NCBI RefSeq assembly: GCF_000397205.1
Contig: NC_021237.1
Location: 1,303,001-1,367,000 of the forward strand
Source: Pseudomonas protegens CHA0
GTDB taxonomy: Bacteria; Pseudomonadota; Gammaproteobacteria; Pseudomonadales; Pseudomonadaceae
Reading direction: 5' to 3'
DNA length: 64,000 nucleotides
Shown: in pieces, positions 55,464 through 64,000 of the stretch
Numbering within the stretch: the stretch's first letter is position 1
Layout of the letters: each line of letters opens with the position of its first letter
Program-made: the position numbers and the translations under genes
The notes under the pieces: generated by a model
The model's database searches: none
What the model was told of the DNA's origin: nothing
What the model saw: only the letters and a program-made list of their open reading frames with translations

Positions 55464-56650
55464 CTGCTGTACAGCAGATCACGGTTCTGGGGGCTACCGG
55501 CTCTATCGGTCTGAGCACCCTGGATGTGATTGCCCGTCATCCGGATCGTTATCAGGTGTTTGCCCTGACGGGCTTCACGCGTCTGGCCGAGTTGCTGGCG
55601 TTGTGCGTAAAGCATGAGCCCCGTTTTGCGGTGGTGCCCGAGGCCTCGGCCGCCAGCCGCCTTCAGCAAGATTTGCGCGCCGCCGGCCTGGCTACCCAGG
55701 TGCTGGTGGGGGAGCAGGGGTTGTGCGAGGTGGCCTCGGCTCCGGAAGTCGATGCCGTGATGGCGGCGATTGTCGGTGCGGCGGGGTTGCGCCCGACTCT
55801 GGCGGCGGTTGAGGCTGGCAAGAAGATCCTGTTGGCCAACAAGGAAGCGCTGGTGATGTCTGGCGCGCTGTTCATGGAGGCAGTGGGCAAGAGTGGTTCC
55901 GTGCTGTTGCCTATCGACAGTGAACACAATGCGATCTTTCAATGCATGCCCGCGGATTTTTCCCGCGGGCTGAGTCGGGTCGGTGTGCGACGTATTCTTC
56001 TGACGGCTTCGGGCGGTCCTTTCCGTCAGACGCCTCTGGAAGAGCTTGAGCATGTTTCCCCCGAACAGGCCTGTGCCCATCCGAACTGGTCCATGGGGCG
56101 CAAGATCTCCGTGGACTCGGCAAGCATGATGAACAAGGGGCTGGAACTGATCGAGGCCTGCTGGCTATTTGATGCCAGGCCTTCCCAGGTCGAAGTGGTG
56201 GTGCACCCGCAAAGCGTGATCCACTCGCTGGTGGATTACGTCGACGGCTCGGTCCTGGCGCAGTTGGGTAATCCGGATATGCGCACCCCGATCGCCAATG
56301 CCCTGGCCTGGCCGGAGCGTATTGATTCCGGTGTAGCGCCGCTGGATCTGTTCGCCATTGCTCGCCTGGATTTCCAGGCACCCGACGAGCAGCGGTTCCC
56401 TTGCCTGCGCCTGGCACGGCAAGCTGCCGAGGCGGGTAACAGCGCTCCGGCCATGCTGAATGCGGCCAATGAGGTGGCGGTATCGGCGTTTCTCGAGCGG
56501 CGCATCCGCTACCCGGAGATCGCGAGTATCATCGATGAGGTTTTAACCCGTGAGCCTGTGGTCGCAGTCAATGAACTCGACGCAGTGTTTGCGGCAGACG
56601 CCAGGGCTCGAGTCCTGGCGCAACAATGGTTGCAGCGTAACGGGCGATAG
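55460..56650 (+). CDS. dxr: 1-deoxy-D-xylulose 5-phosphate reductoisomerase
   Basis: Second step of the MEP isoprenoid pathway, DXP to MEP with NADPH; feeds UppS. 396 residues from GTG 55460, which overlaps the cdsA stop (GTGA) and starts at the family position just before the NADPH site [17 protein letters not shown]. Catalytic-site motifs [15 protein letters not shown] and [20 protein letters not shown] are intact. rseP lies 49 bases downstream. Confidence 0.97.
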   Translation: MTAVQQITVLGATGSIGLSTLDVIARHPDRYQVFALTGFTRLAELLALCVKHEPRFAVVPEASAASRLQQDLRAAGLATQVLVGEQGLCEVASAPEVDAVMAAIVGAAGLRPTLAAVEAGKKILLANKEALVMSGALFMEAVGKSGSVLLPIDSEHNAIFQCMPADFSRGLSRVGVRRILLTASGGPFRQTPLEELEHVSPEQACAHPNWSMGRKISVDSASMMNKGLELIEACWLFDARPSQVEVVVHPQSVIHSLVDYVDGSVLAQLGNPDMRTPIANALAWPERIDSGVAPLDLFAIARLDFQAPDEQRFPCLRLARQAAEAGNSAPAMLNAANEVAVSAFLERRIRYPEIASIIDEVLTREPVVAVNELDAVFAADARARVLAQQWLQRNGR

Positions 56651-56699
56651 GATTCGCGACCGGGGCGAGTGGCGGCGAATAGGATTGCGGAGAAAGTAG

Positions 56700-58052
56700 A
56701 TGAGCGCGCTCTATATGATTGTCGGCACCCTGGTAGCCCTGGGTGTGCTGGTCACCTTCCATGAATTCGGTCACTTCTGGGTCGCCCGTCGCTGTGGCGT
56801 CAAGGTTCTGCGCTTCTCCGTGGGCTTTGGCATGCCCTTGCTGCGCTGGCATGATCGTCGCGGCACCGAGTTCGTCATCGCCGCTATCCCGCTGGGCGGC
56901 TACGTGAAGATGCTGGATGAGCGTGAAGGCGAGGTAGCTGCCGAGGAGCTCGATCAGTCCTTCAACCGCAAGTCGGTTCGCCAGCGTATCGCGATTGTTG
57001 CTGCCGGTCCGATTGCCAACTTCCTCCTCGCACTGGTGTTTTTCTGGGCCCTGGCGATGCTGGGCAGCCAGCAGGTGCGGCCGGTCATCGGTGATGTAGA
57101 GGCTGGCAGTATTGCTGCCAAGGCCGGGCTCAGTGCCGGCCAGGAAATCGTCGCCATCGACGGCGAGCCGACTACCGGCTGGGCGGCCGTGAACCTGCAA
57201 CTGGTGCGGCGCCTGGGTGAAAGCGGTGCGCTGCAGGTGCTGGTGCGTGAGCAGGGCGCCACTGTGGATTCGCCACGCCAGCTGGAATTGGATAAATGGT
57301 TGAAAGGGGCTGATGAGCCGGATCCGATTCGCTCCCTGGGCATTCGTCCGTGGCGTCCGGCCCTGCCGCCGGTGCTGGCTGAACTTGACCCCAAGGGCCC
57401 GGCCCAGGCCGCTGGCCTGAAGACCGGCGATCGTCTGTTGGCCCTTGATGGCCAGCCCCTCAATGACTGGCAGCAAGTGGTGGATTGGGTCCGTGTGCAC
57501 CCTGATACGAAAATTGTGCTGCATGTCGAGCGCGATGGTGCTCAAATCGACGTCCCCGTGACCTTGGCCAGCCGCGGCGAAAGCAAAGCGCCAAATGGCT
57601 ACCTGGGGGCCGGGGTGAAAGCGGTAGATTGGCCGCCGCAGATGCTTCGCGAGGTCAGCTACGGGCCGTTGGAGGCGATTGGTGAAGGGGCCCGACGGAC
57701 CTGGACCATGAGCGTCCTGACCCTCGAATCGCTGAAGAAAATGTTGTTCGGCGAGCTCTCGGTAAAAAACTTGAGTGGACCGATAACCATTGCTAAAGTG
57801 GCGGGCGCTTCTGCCCAGTCGGGCATTGCTGATTTCTTGAATTTCCTTGCTTATCTGAGTATTAGCCTGGGTGTTCTGAATTTGTTGCCCATCCCGGTAC
57901 TGGATGGGGGGCATTTGCTGTTTTATCTGATCGAGTGGGCGCGTGGTCGTCCCTTGTCGGATCGGGTGCAAGGTTGGGGGATACAGATCGGTATCAGCTT
58001 GGTGGTCGGAGTCATGCTGCTTGCTCTGGTCAACGATCTGGGTCGTCTGTAA
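56700..58052 (+). CDS. rseP: RseP site-2 protease
   Basis: Inner-membrane zinc protease that cuts anti-sigma factors such as MucA/RseA, releasing the envelope-stress sigma AlgU/RpoE; it also clears signal-peptide remnants. 450 residues. HEFGH at residues 21-25 in TM1 gives the zinc site; the LLPIPVLDGGH motif in the C-terminal TM region completes it. Two PDZ domains lie between (DVEAGSIAAKAGLSAGQEIV; LDPKGPAQAAGLKTGDRLLA). Its output could reach the candidate AlgU promoter at 15207. Confidence 0.96.
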   Translation: MSALYMIVGTLVALGVLVTFHEFGHFWVARRCGVKVLRFSVGFGMPLLRWHDRRGTEFVIAAIPLGGYVKMLDEREGEVAAEELDQSFNRKSVRQRIAIVAAGPIANFLLALVFFWALAMLGSQQVRPVIGDVEAGSIAAKAGLSAGQEIVAIDGEPTTGWAAVNLQLVRRLGESGALQVLVREQGATVDSPRQLELDKWLKGADEPDPIRSLGIRPWRPALPPVLAELDPKGPAQAAGLKTGDRLLALDGQPLNDWQQVVDWVRVHPDTKIVLHVERDGAQIDVPVTLASRGESKAPNGYLGAGVKAVDWPPQMLREVSYGPLEAIGEGARRTWTMSVLTLESLKKMLFGELSVKNLSGPITIAKVAGASAQSGIADFLNFLAYLSISLGVLNLLPIPVLDGGHLLFYLIEWARGRPLSDRVQGWGIQIGISLVVGVMLLALVNDLGRL

Positions 58053-58072
58053 CGCTTCGCTGAATTGCGAAT

Positions 58073-58095
58073 CTGCCGCATTTTGCGGCAGTTTG
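58073..58095 (+). terminator. Terminator-like hairpin between rseP and bamA
   Basis: CTGCCGCA (58073-58080) pairs with TGCGGCAG (58084-58091) around TTT, followed by TTTGTTTATT. Short but perfect; may attenuate read-through into bamA. Confidence 0.6.
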
Positions 58096-58126
58096 TTTAT
58101 TGCCAGTTGGAATAAGAAAGGACTTC

Positions 58127-60517
58127 ATGAAACGTCTGCTGCTAACTGCGGTTCTCACCGTATTGATGATCGCCGAAGTTCACGCCGAGTCCTTCACTAT
58201 CTCCGATATCCGCGTCAACGGCCTCCAGCGCGTTTCCGCGGGTAGCGTCTTTGGTGCCTTGCCGTTGAACGTCGGCGAGCAGGCGGACGACCGTCGCCTG
58301 GTGGAATCCACTCGTGCGCTGTTCAAAACCGGTTTCTTTCAAGACATCCAGCTGGGCCGCGATGGCAACGTCCTGGTCATCACGGTAGTCGAACGGCCGT
58401 CGGTTGCCAGTATCGAGATCGAAGGCAACAAGGCGATCTCCACTGACGACCTGATGAAAGGGCTCAAGCAGTCCGGCCTGGCGGAAGGTGAAATCTTCCA
58501 GCGCGCGACCCTCGAAGGCGTGCGCAACGAGCTGCAGCGTCAATATGTCGCTCAGGGTCGTTACTCGGCCAGCGTTGAAACCGAAGTCGTGCCGCAGCCA
58601 CGTAACCGGGTTGGCCTGAAGGTCAAGATCAACGAAGGCACAGTCGCAGCCATCCAGCACATCAACGTGGTAGGCAACACCGTCTTCCCCGATGAAGACC
58701 TGATCGGCCTGTTCGAACTCAAGACCACCAACTGGCTGTCGTTCTTCAAGAACGACGACAAGTACGCCCGTGAAAAACTCTCCGGTGACCTGGAGCGCCT
58801 GCGTTCCTACTACCTGGACCGCGGCTATATCAACATGGATATCGCCTCGACCCAGGTGTCCATCACCCCGGACAAGAAGCATGTCTACATCACCGTCAAC
58901 GTCAACGAAGGCGAGAAGTACAGCGTTCGTGACGTGAAGCTCAGCGGTGACCTGAAAGTCCCTGAAGACCAGGTCAAGGCGCTGCTGCTGGTGGAGAAGG
59001 GCCAGGTGTTCTCGCGCAAGCTGATGACCACCACTTCCGAACTCATCACTCGCCGCCTGGGCAACGAGGGTTATACCTTCGCCAACGTCAACGGCGTGCC
59101 TCAGCCTCACGATGAAGACCACACCGTGGACATCACCTTTGTGGTGGACCCGGGCAAGCGTGCCTACGTCAACCGCATCAACTTCCGTGGCAACACCAAG
59201 TCCGAGGACGAAGTGCTGCGCCGCGAGATGCGCCAGATGGAAGGCGGCTGGGCTTCGACCTACCTGATCGATCAATCCAAGACCCGTCTTGAGCGCCTGG
59301 GCTTCTTCAAGGAAGTCAACGTCGAGACCCCGGCCGTGCCGGGTGTGGATGACCAGGTAGACGTGAACTACGCGGTTGAAGAACAAGCATCCGGTTCGAT
59401 CACCGCCAGCGTCGGTTTTGCCCAGAGCGCGGGCCTGATCCTCGGTGGTTCGATCACCCAGAACAACTTCCTGGGTACCGGTAACAAGGTCAGCATCGGC
59501 CTGACCCGCAGCGAATACCAGAGCCGCTACAACTTCGGCTACGTAGACCCCTACTGGACCGCCGATGGCGTGAGCCTGGGCTACAACGCCTTCTATCGCA
59601 CCACTGACTACAAAGACCTCGACGTCGACGTGGCCAGCTATGCGGTGGACAGCCTGGGTGCCGGCGTCAGCGTGGGCTACCCGATCAGCGAGACTTCGCG
59701 TCTGACCTTCGGTCTGACCGCGCAGCAGGACAAGATCAAGACCGGCCTGTACACCGTCGACGAAATCTTCGACTTCGTGAACAAGCAGGGCGACAGCTAC
59801 CTGAACTTCAAGGCCTCGGCCGGCTGGTCCGAGTCGACCCTGAACAAAGGCGTATTGGCGACCCGCGGTCACTCGCAAAGCCTGGTGCTGGAAACCACTA
59901 CCCCGGGCAGCGACCTGTCGTTCTTCAAGCTCGACTACCGTGGCCAGTTGTTCACGCCGTTGAGTGAGAACTACACCATGCGCTTCCATACCGAGCTGGG
60001 TTATGGCGACGGCTTTGGTGATACCAAGGGCTTGCCGTTCTACGAGAACTACTATGCTGGTGGCTTCAACTCGGTACGTGGCTTCAAGGACAGCACTCTG
60101 GGCCCACGCAGTACTCCTAGTCGTGGTGTTGGTGTAACCGGTAACGTCGGTACGGCTGCCGACCCGGACCAGGATCCACTGCCATTCGGCGGTAACGTAT
60201 TGATCCAGGGTGGTGCCGAGTTGCTGTTCCCGTTGCCTTTCGTCAAGGATCAGCGCTCGCTGCGTACTTCCTTGTTCTGGGATGTGGGTAACGTCTTCAA
60301 CTCTCGCTGTGAAAGCACGTCCAACACCATTGCGGCGTCGAACGTGAAAACGCAGTGCAACGATATCAGCCTGAGCAATCTGGCCAGTTCGGTTGGTGTC
60401 GGTGTGACTTGGGTCACCGCTCTGGGGCCATTGAGCTTCGCCCTGGCGATGCCGATCAAGAAACCGGATGACGCTGAAACTCAGGTGTTCCAATTCTCTC
60501 TCGGTCAGACTTTCTAA
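58127..60517 (+). CDS. bamA: BamA outer-membrane protein assembly factor (Opr86)
   Basis: Core of the BAM machine that inserts beta-barrel proteins. 796 residues from ATG 58127 (MKRLLLTAVLTVLMIAEVHA), signal peptide cleaved after VHA. Five POTRA domains occupy about 22-425, then the 16-strand barrel with the conserved GGFNSVRGFKDSTLGPR loop (lid region). The last residues FQFSLGQTF end in Phe, as needed for BAM recognition. AAGAAAGGA precedes the start. Essential in all studied Pseudomonas. Confidence 0.97.
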   Translation: MKRLLLTAVLTVLMIAEVHAESFTISDIRVNGLQRVSAGSVFGALPLNVGEQADDRRLVESTRALFKTGFFQDIQLGRDGNVLVITVVERPSVASIEIEGNKAISTDDLMKGLKQSGLAEGEIFQRATLEGVRNELQRQYVAQGRYSASVETEVVPQPRNRVGLKVKINEGTVAAIQHINVVGNTVFPDEDLIGLFELKTTNWLSFFKNDDKYAREKLSGDLERLRSYYLDRGYINMDIASTQVSITPDKKHVYITVNVNEGEKYSVRDVKLSGDLKVPEDQVKALLLVEKGQVFSRKLMTTTSELITRRLGNEGYTFANVNGVPQPHDEDHTVDITFVVDPGKRAYVNRINFRGNTKSEDEVLRREMRQMEGGWASTYLIDQSKTRLERLGFFKEVNVETPAVPGVDDQVDVNYAVEEQASGSITASVGFAQSAGLILGGSITQNNFLGTGNKVSIGLTRSEYQSRYNFGYVDPYWTADGVSLGYNAFYRTTDYKDLDVDVASYAVDSLGAGVSVGYPISETSRLTFGLTAQQDKIKTGLYTVDEIFDFVNKQGDSYLNFKASAGWSESTLNKGVLATRGHSQSLVLETTTPGSDLSFFKLDYRGQLFTPLSENYTMRFHTELGYGDGFGDTKGLPFYENYYAGGFNSVRGFKDSTLGPRSTPSRGVGVTGNVGTAADPDQDPLPFGGNVLIQGGAELLFPLPFVKDQRSLRTSLFWDVGNVFNSRCESTSNTIAASNVKTQCNDISLSNLASSVGVGVTWVTALGPLSFALAMPIKKPDDAETQVFQFSLGQTF

Positions 60518-60562
60518 TAGCCTGATCCAAGATAACGACAATGGATTTTGTAGGAGTGCATC

Positions 60563-61066
60563 GTGCGTAAGTTGACTCAATTGGTTCTCCTGGCCACCGT
60601 TCTGGTCGCGAGCCCGGCATTTGCCGAAATGAAAATCGCCGTCCTGAACTATCAGATGGCCCTGCTGGAATCTGACGCAGCCAAGAAGTACGCCGTGGAT
60701 GCCGAGAAAAAGTTCGGCCCTCAGTTGACCAAGCTGAAGACTCTGGAAAGCAGCGCCAAAGGCATCCAGGACCGTCTGGTGGCCGGTGGCGACAAGATGC
60801 AGCAGGGCGAGCGTGAACGCCTGGAGCTCGAGTTCAAGCAAAAGGCCCGTGACTTCCAGTTCCAGTCCAAGGAGCTGAACGAAGCCAAAGCCGTTGCCGA
60901 CCGCGAAATGCTCAAGCAGCTGAAGCCGAAGCTGGACAGCGCTGTGGAAGAAGTCATCAAGAAAGGCGGTTTCGACCTGGTCTTCGAGCGTGGCGCAGTG
61001 ATTGATGTCAAACCTCAGTACGACATCACTCGCCAGGTTATCGAGCGTATGAATCAGCTGAAGTAA
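60563..61066 (+). CDS. skp: OmpH/Skp periplasmic chaperone
   Basis: Holds unfolded outer-membrane proteins on the way to BamA. 167 residues; signal peptide MRKLTQLVLLATVLVASPAFA, then a highly charged helical body (GDKMQQGERERLELEFKQKA, then REMLKQLKPKLDSAVEEVIK) forming the Skp tentacles. TAGGAG precedes the start. It lies between bamA and lpxD, as usual. Confidence 0.94.
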   Translation: MRKLTQLVLLATVLVASPAFAEMKIAVLNYQMALLESDAAKKYAVDAEKKFGPQLTKLKTLESSAKGIQDRLVAGGDKMQQGERERLELEFKQKARDFQFQSKELNEAKAVADREMLKQLKPKLDSAVEEVIKKGGFDLVFERGAVIDVKPQYDITRQVIERMNQLK

Positions 61067-61069
61067 GCC

Positions 61070-62125
61070 ATGACCGCGACCATAAAGCTCGGCCAGTTGG
61101 CCGAGTTCCTCGGCGCCACCTTGAGTGGCGACGGGGAGAAGGAAATCACTGGGCTAGCCACCTTGCAGGAGGCTGGCCCAGCTCAGTTGAGCTTTTTGGC
61201 AAATCCCCAGTACCGCAAGTACCTGGTGGATTGTCAGGCCGGCGCGGTGCTGTTGAAGGCCGCGGATGCCGAAGCCTATGCCGGTGATGCACTGGTAGTG
61301 GACGATCCCTACCTGGCCTATGCGCGCATTTCCCATTTGTTCGATCCCAAGCCAAAGGCACAGGCAGGTGTTCATCCTTCTGCGGTGATTGCCGCTGATG
61401 CGCAGGTAGATCCTGCGGCCAGCATTGGCCCCTTTGCCGTGATCGAGAGCGGTGCGCGGATTGCTGCAGGTGTGACCATCGGCGCTCACTGCTTTATCGG
61501 CGCCCGCTGCGAAATCGGCGAAGGTGGCTGGCTGGCACCACGGGTGACCCTGTACCACGACGTGCGTATCGGCAAGCGTGTGGTCATTCAGTCAGGTGCT
61601 GTGCTGGGGGGTGAAGGCTTTGGTTTTGCCAATGAAAAAGGCGTCTGGCAGAAAATCGCCCAGATTGGCGGCGTGACCATCGGTGACGATGTGGAAATCG
61701 GCGTCAACACGGCGATCGACCGCGGTGCCCTGGCCGATACCGTCATTGGCAATGGCGTGAAGCTGGACAACCAGATCCAGATCGCCCACAACGTCCAGGT
61801 CGGTGATCACACCGCCATGGCTGCTTGTGTGGGGATCTCCGGCAGTACCAAGATCGGCAAGCACTGTATGCTCGCCGGTGGCGTGGGCCTGGTTGGGCAT
61901 ATCGATATTTGCGACAACGTATTCCTCACCGGGATGACCATGGTGACCCACTCGATTACCGAACCGGGCGCCTACTCTTCCGGTACGGCCATGCAGCCTG
62001 CTGCCGAGTGGCGCAAAAGCGCGGCACGCATCCGCCAGCTGGATGACCTTGCACGGCGCTTGCGTCAGTTGGAAAAGCGCGTTGGGGACGTGACCCCCGG
62101 CGGCAATGCTTCATCTGATGGCTGA
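61070..62125 (+). CDS. lpxD: UDP-3-O-(3-hydroxyacyl)glucosamine N-acyltransferase LpxD
   Basis: Third step of lipid A synthesis, N-acylation from 3-hydroxyacyl-ACP. 351 residues. An N-terminal uridine-binding domain ([20 protein letters not shown]) is followed by a left-handed beta-helix of hexapeptide repeats (about 100-320). Catalytic His lies in [17 protein letters not shown]. It starts 3 bases after the skp stop. A 109-base gap follows before fabZ. Confidence 0.96.
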   Translation: MTATIKLGQLAEFLGATLSGDGEKEITGLATLQEAGPAQLSFLANPQYRKYLVDCQAGAVLLKAADAEAYAGDALVVDDPYLAYARISHLFDPKPKAQAGVHPSAVIAADAQVDPAASIGPFAVIESGARIAAGVTIGAHCFIGARCEIGEGGWLAPRVTLYHDVRIGKRVVIQSGAVLGGEGFGFANEKGVWQKIAQIGGVTIGDDVEIGVNTAIDRGALADTVIGNGVKLDNQIQIAHNVQVGDHTAMAACVGISGSTKIGKHCMLAGGVGLVGHIDICDNVFLTGMTMVTHSITEPGAYSSGTAMQPAAEWRKSAARIRQLDDLARRLRQLEKRVGDVTPGGNASSDG

Positions 62126-62181
62126 TACCATTTCCATATCAAGTGTGCACAGCCGCTAGACTGCCTCCTTGATTTGCTAGA

Positions 62182-62206
62182 GGAGCGTGCGTTAGTCGCG
62201 CGCTCC
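62182..62206 (+). other. Strong hairpin between lpxD and fabZ
   Basis: GGAGCGTGCG (62182-62191) pairs with CGCGCGCTCC (62197-62206), 10 bp with one G-T, loop TTAGT. No T-run follows directly, so an mRNA processing or stability element is as likely as a terminator. Confidence 0.5.
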
Positions 62207-62234
62207 CACTCTTTACTACAGGCTTCCCCCCGAA

Positions 62235-62675
62235 ATGATGGACATCAACGAGATTCGCGAATACTTGCCTCACCGTTACCCTTTCCTGTTGGTGGATCGG
62301 GTAGTGGACCTGGATGTTGAAGGCAAGTGCATTCGTGCCTACAAGAATGTCAGCATCAATGAACCGTTCTTCAATGGTCACTTCCCTGCGCACCCGATCA
62401 TGCCGGGCGTGCTGATCATCGAGGCCATGGCTCAGGCTGCGGGCATTCTCGGTTTCAAGATGCTCGACGTGAAGCCCGCCGACGGCACCCTCTATTACTT
62501 CGTCGGTTCCGACAAGCTGCGCTTCCGCCAGCCGGTGCTGCCGGGCGACCAGCTGATCCTTGAAGCCAAGTTCATCAGCTGCAAGCGCCAGATCTGGAAG
62601 TTCGAATGCCAGGCTTCGGTCGACGGCAAGCCGGTGTGCTCTGCCGAGATCATCTGTGCGGAACGCAAACTATGA
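62235..62675 (+). CDS. fabZ: (3R)-hydroxyacyl-ACP dehydratase FabZ
   Basis: Dehydrates 3-hydroxyacyl-ACP in fatty-acid elongation; competes with LpxA/LpxD for the same substrate. 146 residues, hot-dog fold. Catalytic His49 in [13 protein letters not shown] and Glu63 in [10 protein letters not shown]. Two ATGs in tandem (62235, 62238) can start it; no strong Shine-Dalgarno. The stop overlaps lpxA by ATGA. Confidence 0.97.
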   Translation: MMDINEIREYLPHRYPFLLVDRVVDLDVEGKCIRAYKNVSINEPFFNGHFPAHPIMPGVLIIEAMAQAAGILGFKMLDVKPADGTLYYFVGSDKLRFRQPVLPGDQLILEAKFISCKRQIWKFECQASVDGKPVCSAEIICAERKL

Positions 62676-63448
62676 GTTTGATTGACCCTCGCGCAATCAT
62701 CGATCCGACGGCCGTCCTGGCCGACGACGTTGAGGTTGGCCCGTGGTCGATCGTCGGCGCTGGTGTGGAAATCGGCGAGGGTACAGTGATCGGGCCCCAT
62801 GTGATTCTCAAGGGCCCTACCCGGATCGGTAAGCACAACCGCATCTACCAGTTTTCGTCGGTAGGTGAGGACACGCCTGATCTGAAATACAAGGGCGAGG
62901 AAACCCGCCTGGTGATCGGTGACCACAACGTGATCCGCGAAGGCGTGACCATTCACCGTGGCACCGTCCAGGATCGTTCCGAAACCACTCTGGGTGATCA
63001 CAACCTGGTCATGGCCTATGCCCACATCGGCCATGACAGCGTTATCGGCAACCACTGCATCCTGGTCAACAACACCGCCTTGGCCGGCCATGTGCATGTG
63101 GATGACTGGGCGATTCTCTCCGGTTTCACCCTGGTGCATCAGTATTGCCATATCGGCGCCCACAGCTTTTCCGGCATGGGCACCGCCATCGGCAAGGACG
63201 TGCCGGCATTCGTCACCGTATTCGGCAACCCCGCCGAAGCCCGCAGCATGAACTTCGAAGGCATGCGCCGTCGCGGCTTCAGCGAAGATGCGATCCACGC
63301 GCTGCGTCGTGCCTACAAGACGGTCTATCGCCAGGGGCTGACGGTTGATCAGGCCTTGGCCGAGCTGGCCGAGCCGGCTGCACAGTTTCCTGAAGTCGCG
63401 GTCTTTCGTGACTCGATCCAGTCCTCGACTCGCGGCATCACCCGTTAA
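62672..63448 (+). CDS. lpxA: UDP-N-acetylglucosamine 3-O-acyltransferase LpxA
   Basis: First step of lipid A synthesis. 258 residues from ATG 62672 ([20 protein letters not shown]), overlapping fabZ. Left-handed beta-helix of hexapeptide repeats over the first 190 residues; catalytic His in [16 protein letters not shown]. The C-terminal helical domain contains [20 protein letters not shown]. lpxB begins 2 bases after the stop. Confidence 0.97.
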   Translation: MSLIDPRAIIDPTAVLADDVEVGPWSIVGAGVEIGEGTVIGPHVILKGPTRIGKHNRIYQFSSVGEDTPDLKYKGEETRLVIGDHNVIREGVTIHRGTVQDRSETTLGDHNLVMAYAHIGHDSVIGNHCILVNNTALAGHVHVDDWAILSGFTLVHQYCHIGAHSFSGMGTAIGKDVPAFVTVFGNPAEARSMNFEGMRRRGFSEDAIHALRRAYKTVYRQGLTVDQALAELAEPAAQFPEVAVFRDSIQSSTRGITR

Positions 63449-63450
63449 TC

Positions 63451-64000
63451 ATGAGCACTCTGCGTATTGCGCTGGTGGCTGGCGAAGCCTCCGGCGACAT
63501 TCTCGGCGCCGGTTTGATGCGAGCTCTCAAGGCTCAGCACCCGGCCGTCGAATTCATAGGGGTCGGTGGTCCGCTGATGGAGGCCGAAGGCCTTGTTTCC
63601 TACTTCCCCATGGAGCGCCTGGCGGTCATGGGGCTGGTAGAGGTGCTTGGGCGCCTGCGTGAGCTGCTGGCTCGACGCAAGAAGCTGATCCAGACCCTGA
63701 TTGCTGAAAAGCCGGATGTGTTTATCGGTATCGATGCCCCGGATTTCACCCTGAATATCGAACTCAAGCTGCGTCAGGCCGGGATCAAGACCGTGCACTA
63801 CGTCAGCCCTTCGGTCTGGGCCTGGCGGCAGAAGCGGGTGCTGAAGATCCGCGAAGGCTGCGACCTGATGCTGACCCTGTTCCCCTTCGAAGCCCGCTTC
63901 TATGAAGAGAAGGGGGTACCGGTGAAGTTCGTCGGTCACTCTCTGGCCGATGCCATTCCGCTGGAGGCCGACCGAGCCGCTGCACGCGCGGAGCTGGGGT
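63451..64000 (+). CDS. lpxB: Lipid-A-disaccharide synthase LpxB (3' end outside window)
   Basis: GT19-family enzyme that joins UDP-diacylglucosamine and lipid X into the lipid A disaccharide. 183 codons visible of roughly 375 expected. The start ATG 63451 lies 2 bases after lpxA. Signatures: [31 protein letters not shown], and [20 protein letters not shown]. No frameshift in the visible part; the window end cuts it. Confidence 0.96.
   Translation, partial: MSTLRIALVAGEASGDILGAGLMRALKAQHPAVEFIGVGGPLMEAEGLVSYFPMERLAVMGLVEVLGRLRELLARRKKLIQTLIAEKPDVFIGIDAPDFTLNIELKLRQAGIKTVHYVSPSVWAWRQKRVLKIREGCDLMLTLFPFEARFYEEKGVPVKFVGHSLADAIPLEADRAAARAELG

Noticed and set aside
58142..60841. An 899-codon open frame antisense to bamA and skp
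   Set aside because: Shadow of bamA codon bias; spans two real genes and their spacer, has no ribosome site, and no recognisable motif.

Overview
The window is a high-GC (about 63-65% by eye), densely packed chromosomal segment from a Pseudomonas of the fluorescens group. This rests on the wspC-D-E-F-R order next to prfB-lysS, the mexL-mexJK set, lptF, an ndvB-type glucan synthase beside dapE, and many copies of the fluorescens/putida-type REP core (GTAGGAGCCGGCTTGCCGGC). No tRNA, rRNA, IS element, prophage, CRISPR array or defence island is visible. Almost everything is core genome.

Layout. 1-6167: the 3' part of the Wsp surface-sensing operon (wspC partial, wspD, wspE, wspF, wspR), which converts a chemotaxis-like signal into cyclic-di-GMP. 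6173-9630: a small membrane protein on the minus strand, prfB with its programmed +1 frameshift, and lysS with its terminator. 9693-13804: a TetR regulator, then a lipoprotein, a QEGLA/DUF1704 (MATCAP-like) putative metallopeptidase, a lipoprotein alpha/beta hydrolase and a small membrane protein, closed by a strong bidirectional terminator. 13836-15724 (minus): lptF, a DUF4398 lipoprotein with a possible AlgU promoter, and an unknown protein. 15929-24686: ppc, adk, tsaB, an unknown 100-aa protein, a DUF72 protein, a PEP mutase/isocitrate lyase-like enzyme, an extensin-domain putative peptidase, a minus-strand protein with a duplicated 45-residue motif, and rsmJ. 24785-29666: mexL diverging from mexJ-mexK. 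29789-33457 (minus): DUF4197 protein, YbaY-like lipoprotein, plsB. 33560-39218: a cold-shock gene with a long leader, then (minus) an unknown protein, rlmA, dapE and ndvB. 39436-46592: tcdA and csdE-csdA, dapD with an ArsC-like reductase, a CPA1 antiporter, dapC. 46631-50164 (minus): glnD and map. 50427-64000: rpsB-tsf, then pyrH-frr-uppS-cdsA-dxr-rseP-bamA-ompH-lpxD-fabZ-lpxA-lpxB (the last cut by the window end), the classic translation / phospholipid / outer-membrane assembly cluster.

How it fits together. Three succinylase-branch lysine/DAP genes (dapE, dapD, dapC) lie within about 11 kb. Envelope biogenesis dominates: plsB, cdsA, uppS, bamA, ompH, lpxD/A/B, fabZ, rseP and several lipoproteins. 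The csdA-csdE-tcdA set supplies sulfur and ct6A-tRNA chemistry. REP elements occupy all six convergent gene junctions longer than 50 bp, and at one of them the REP supplies the stop codon of tcdA.

I found no clear new multi-gene system. The least understood items are the 10498-13723 cluster around the MATCAP-like peptidase, the duplicated-motif protein at 23192-23809, and several structured non-coding stretches.
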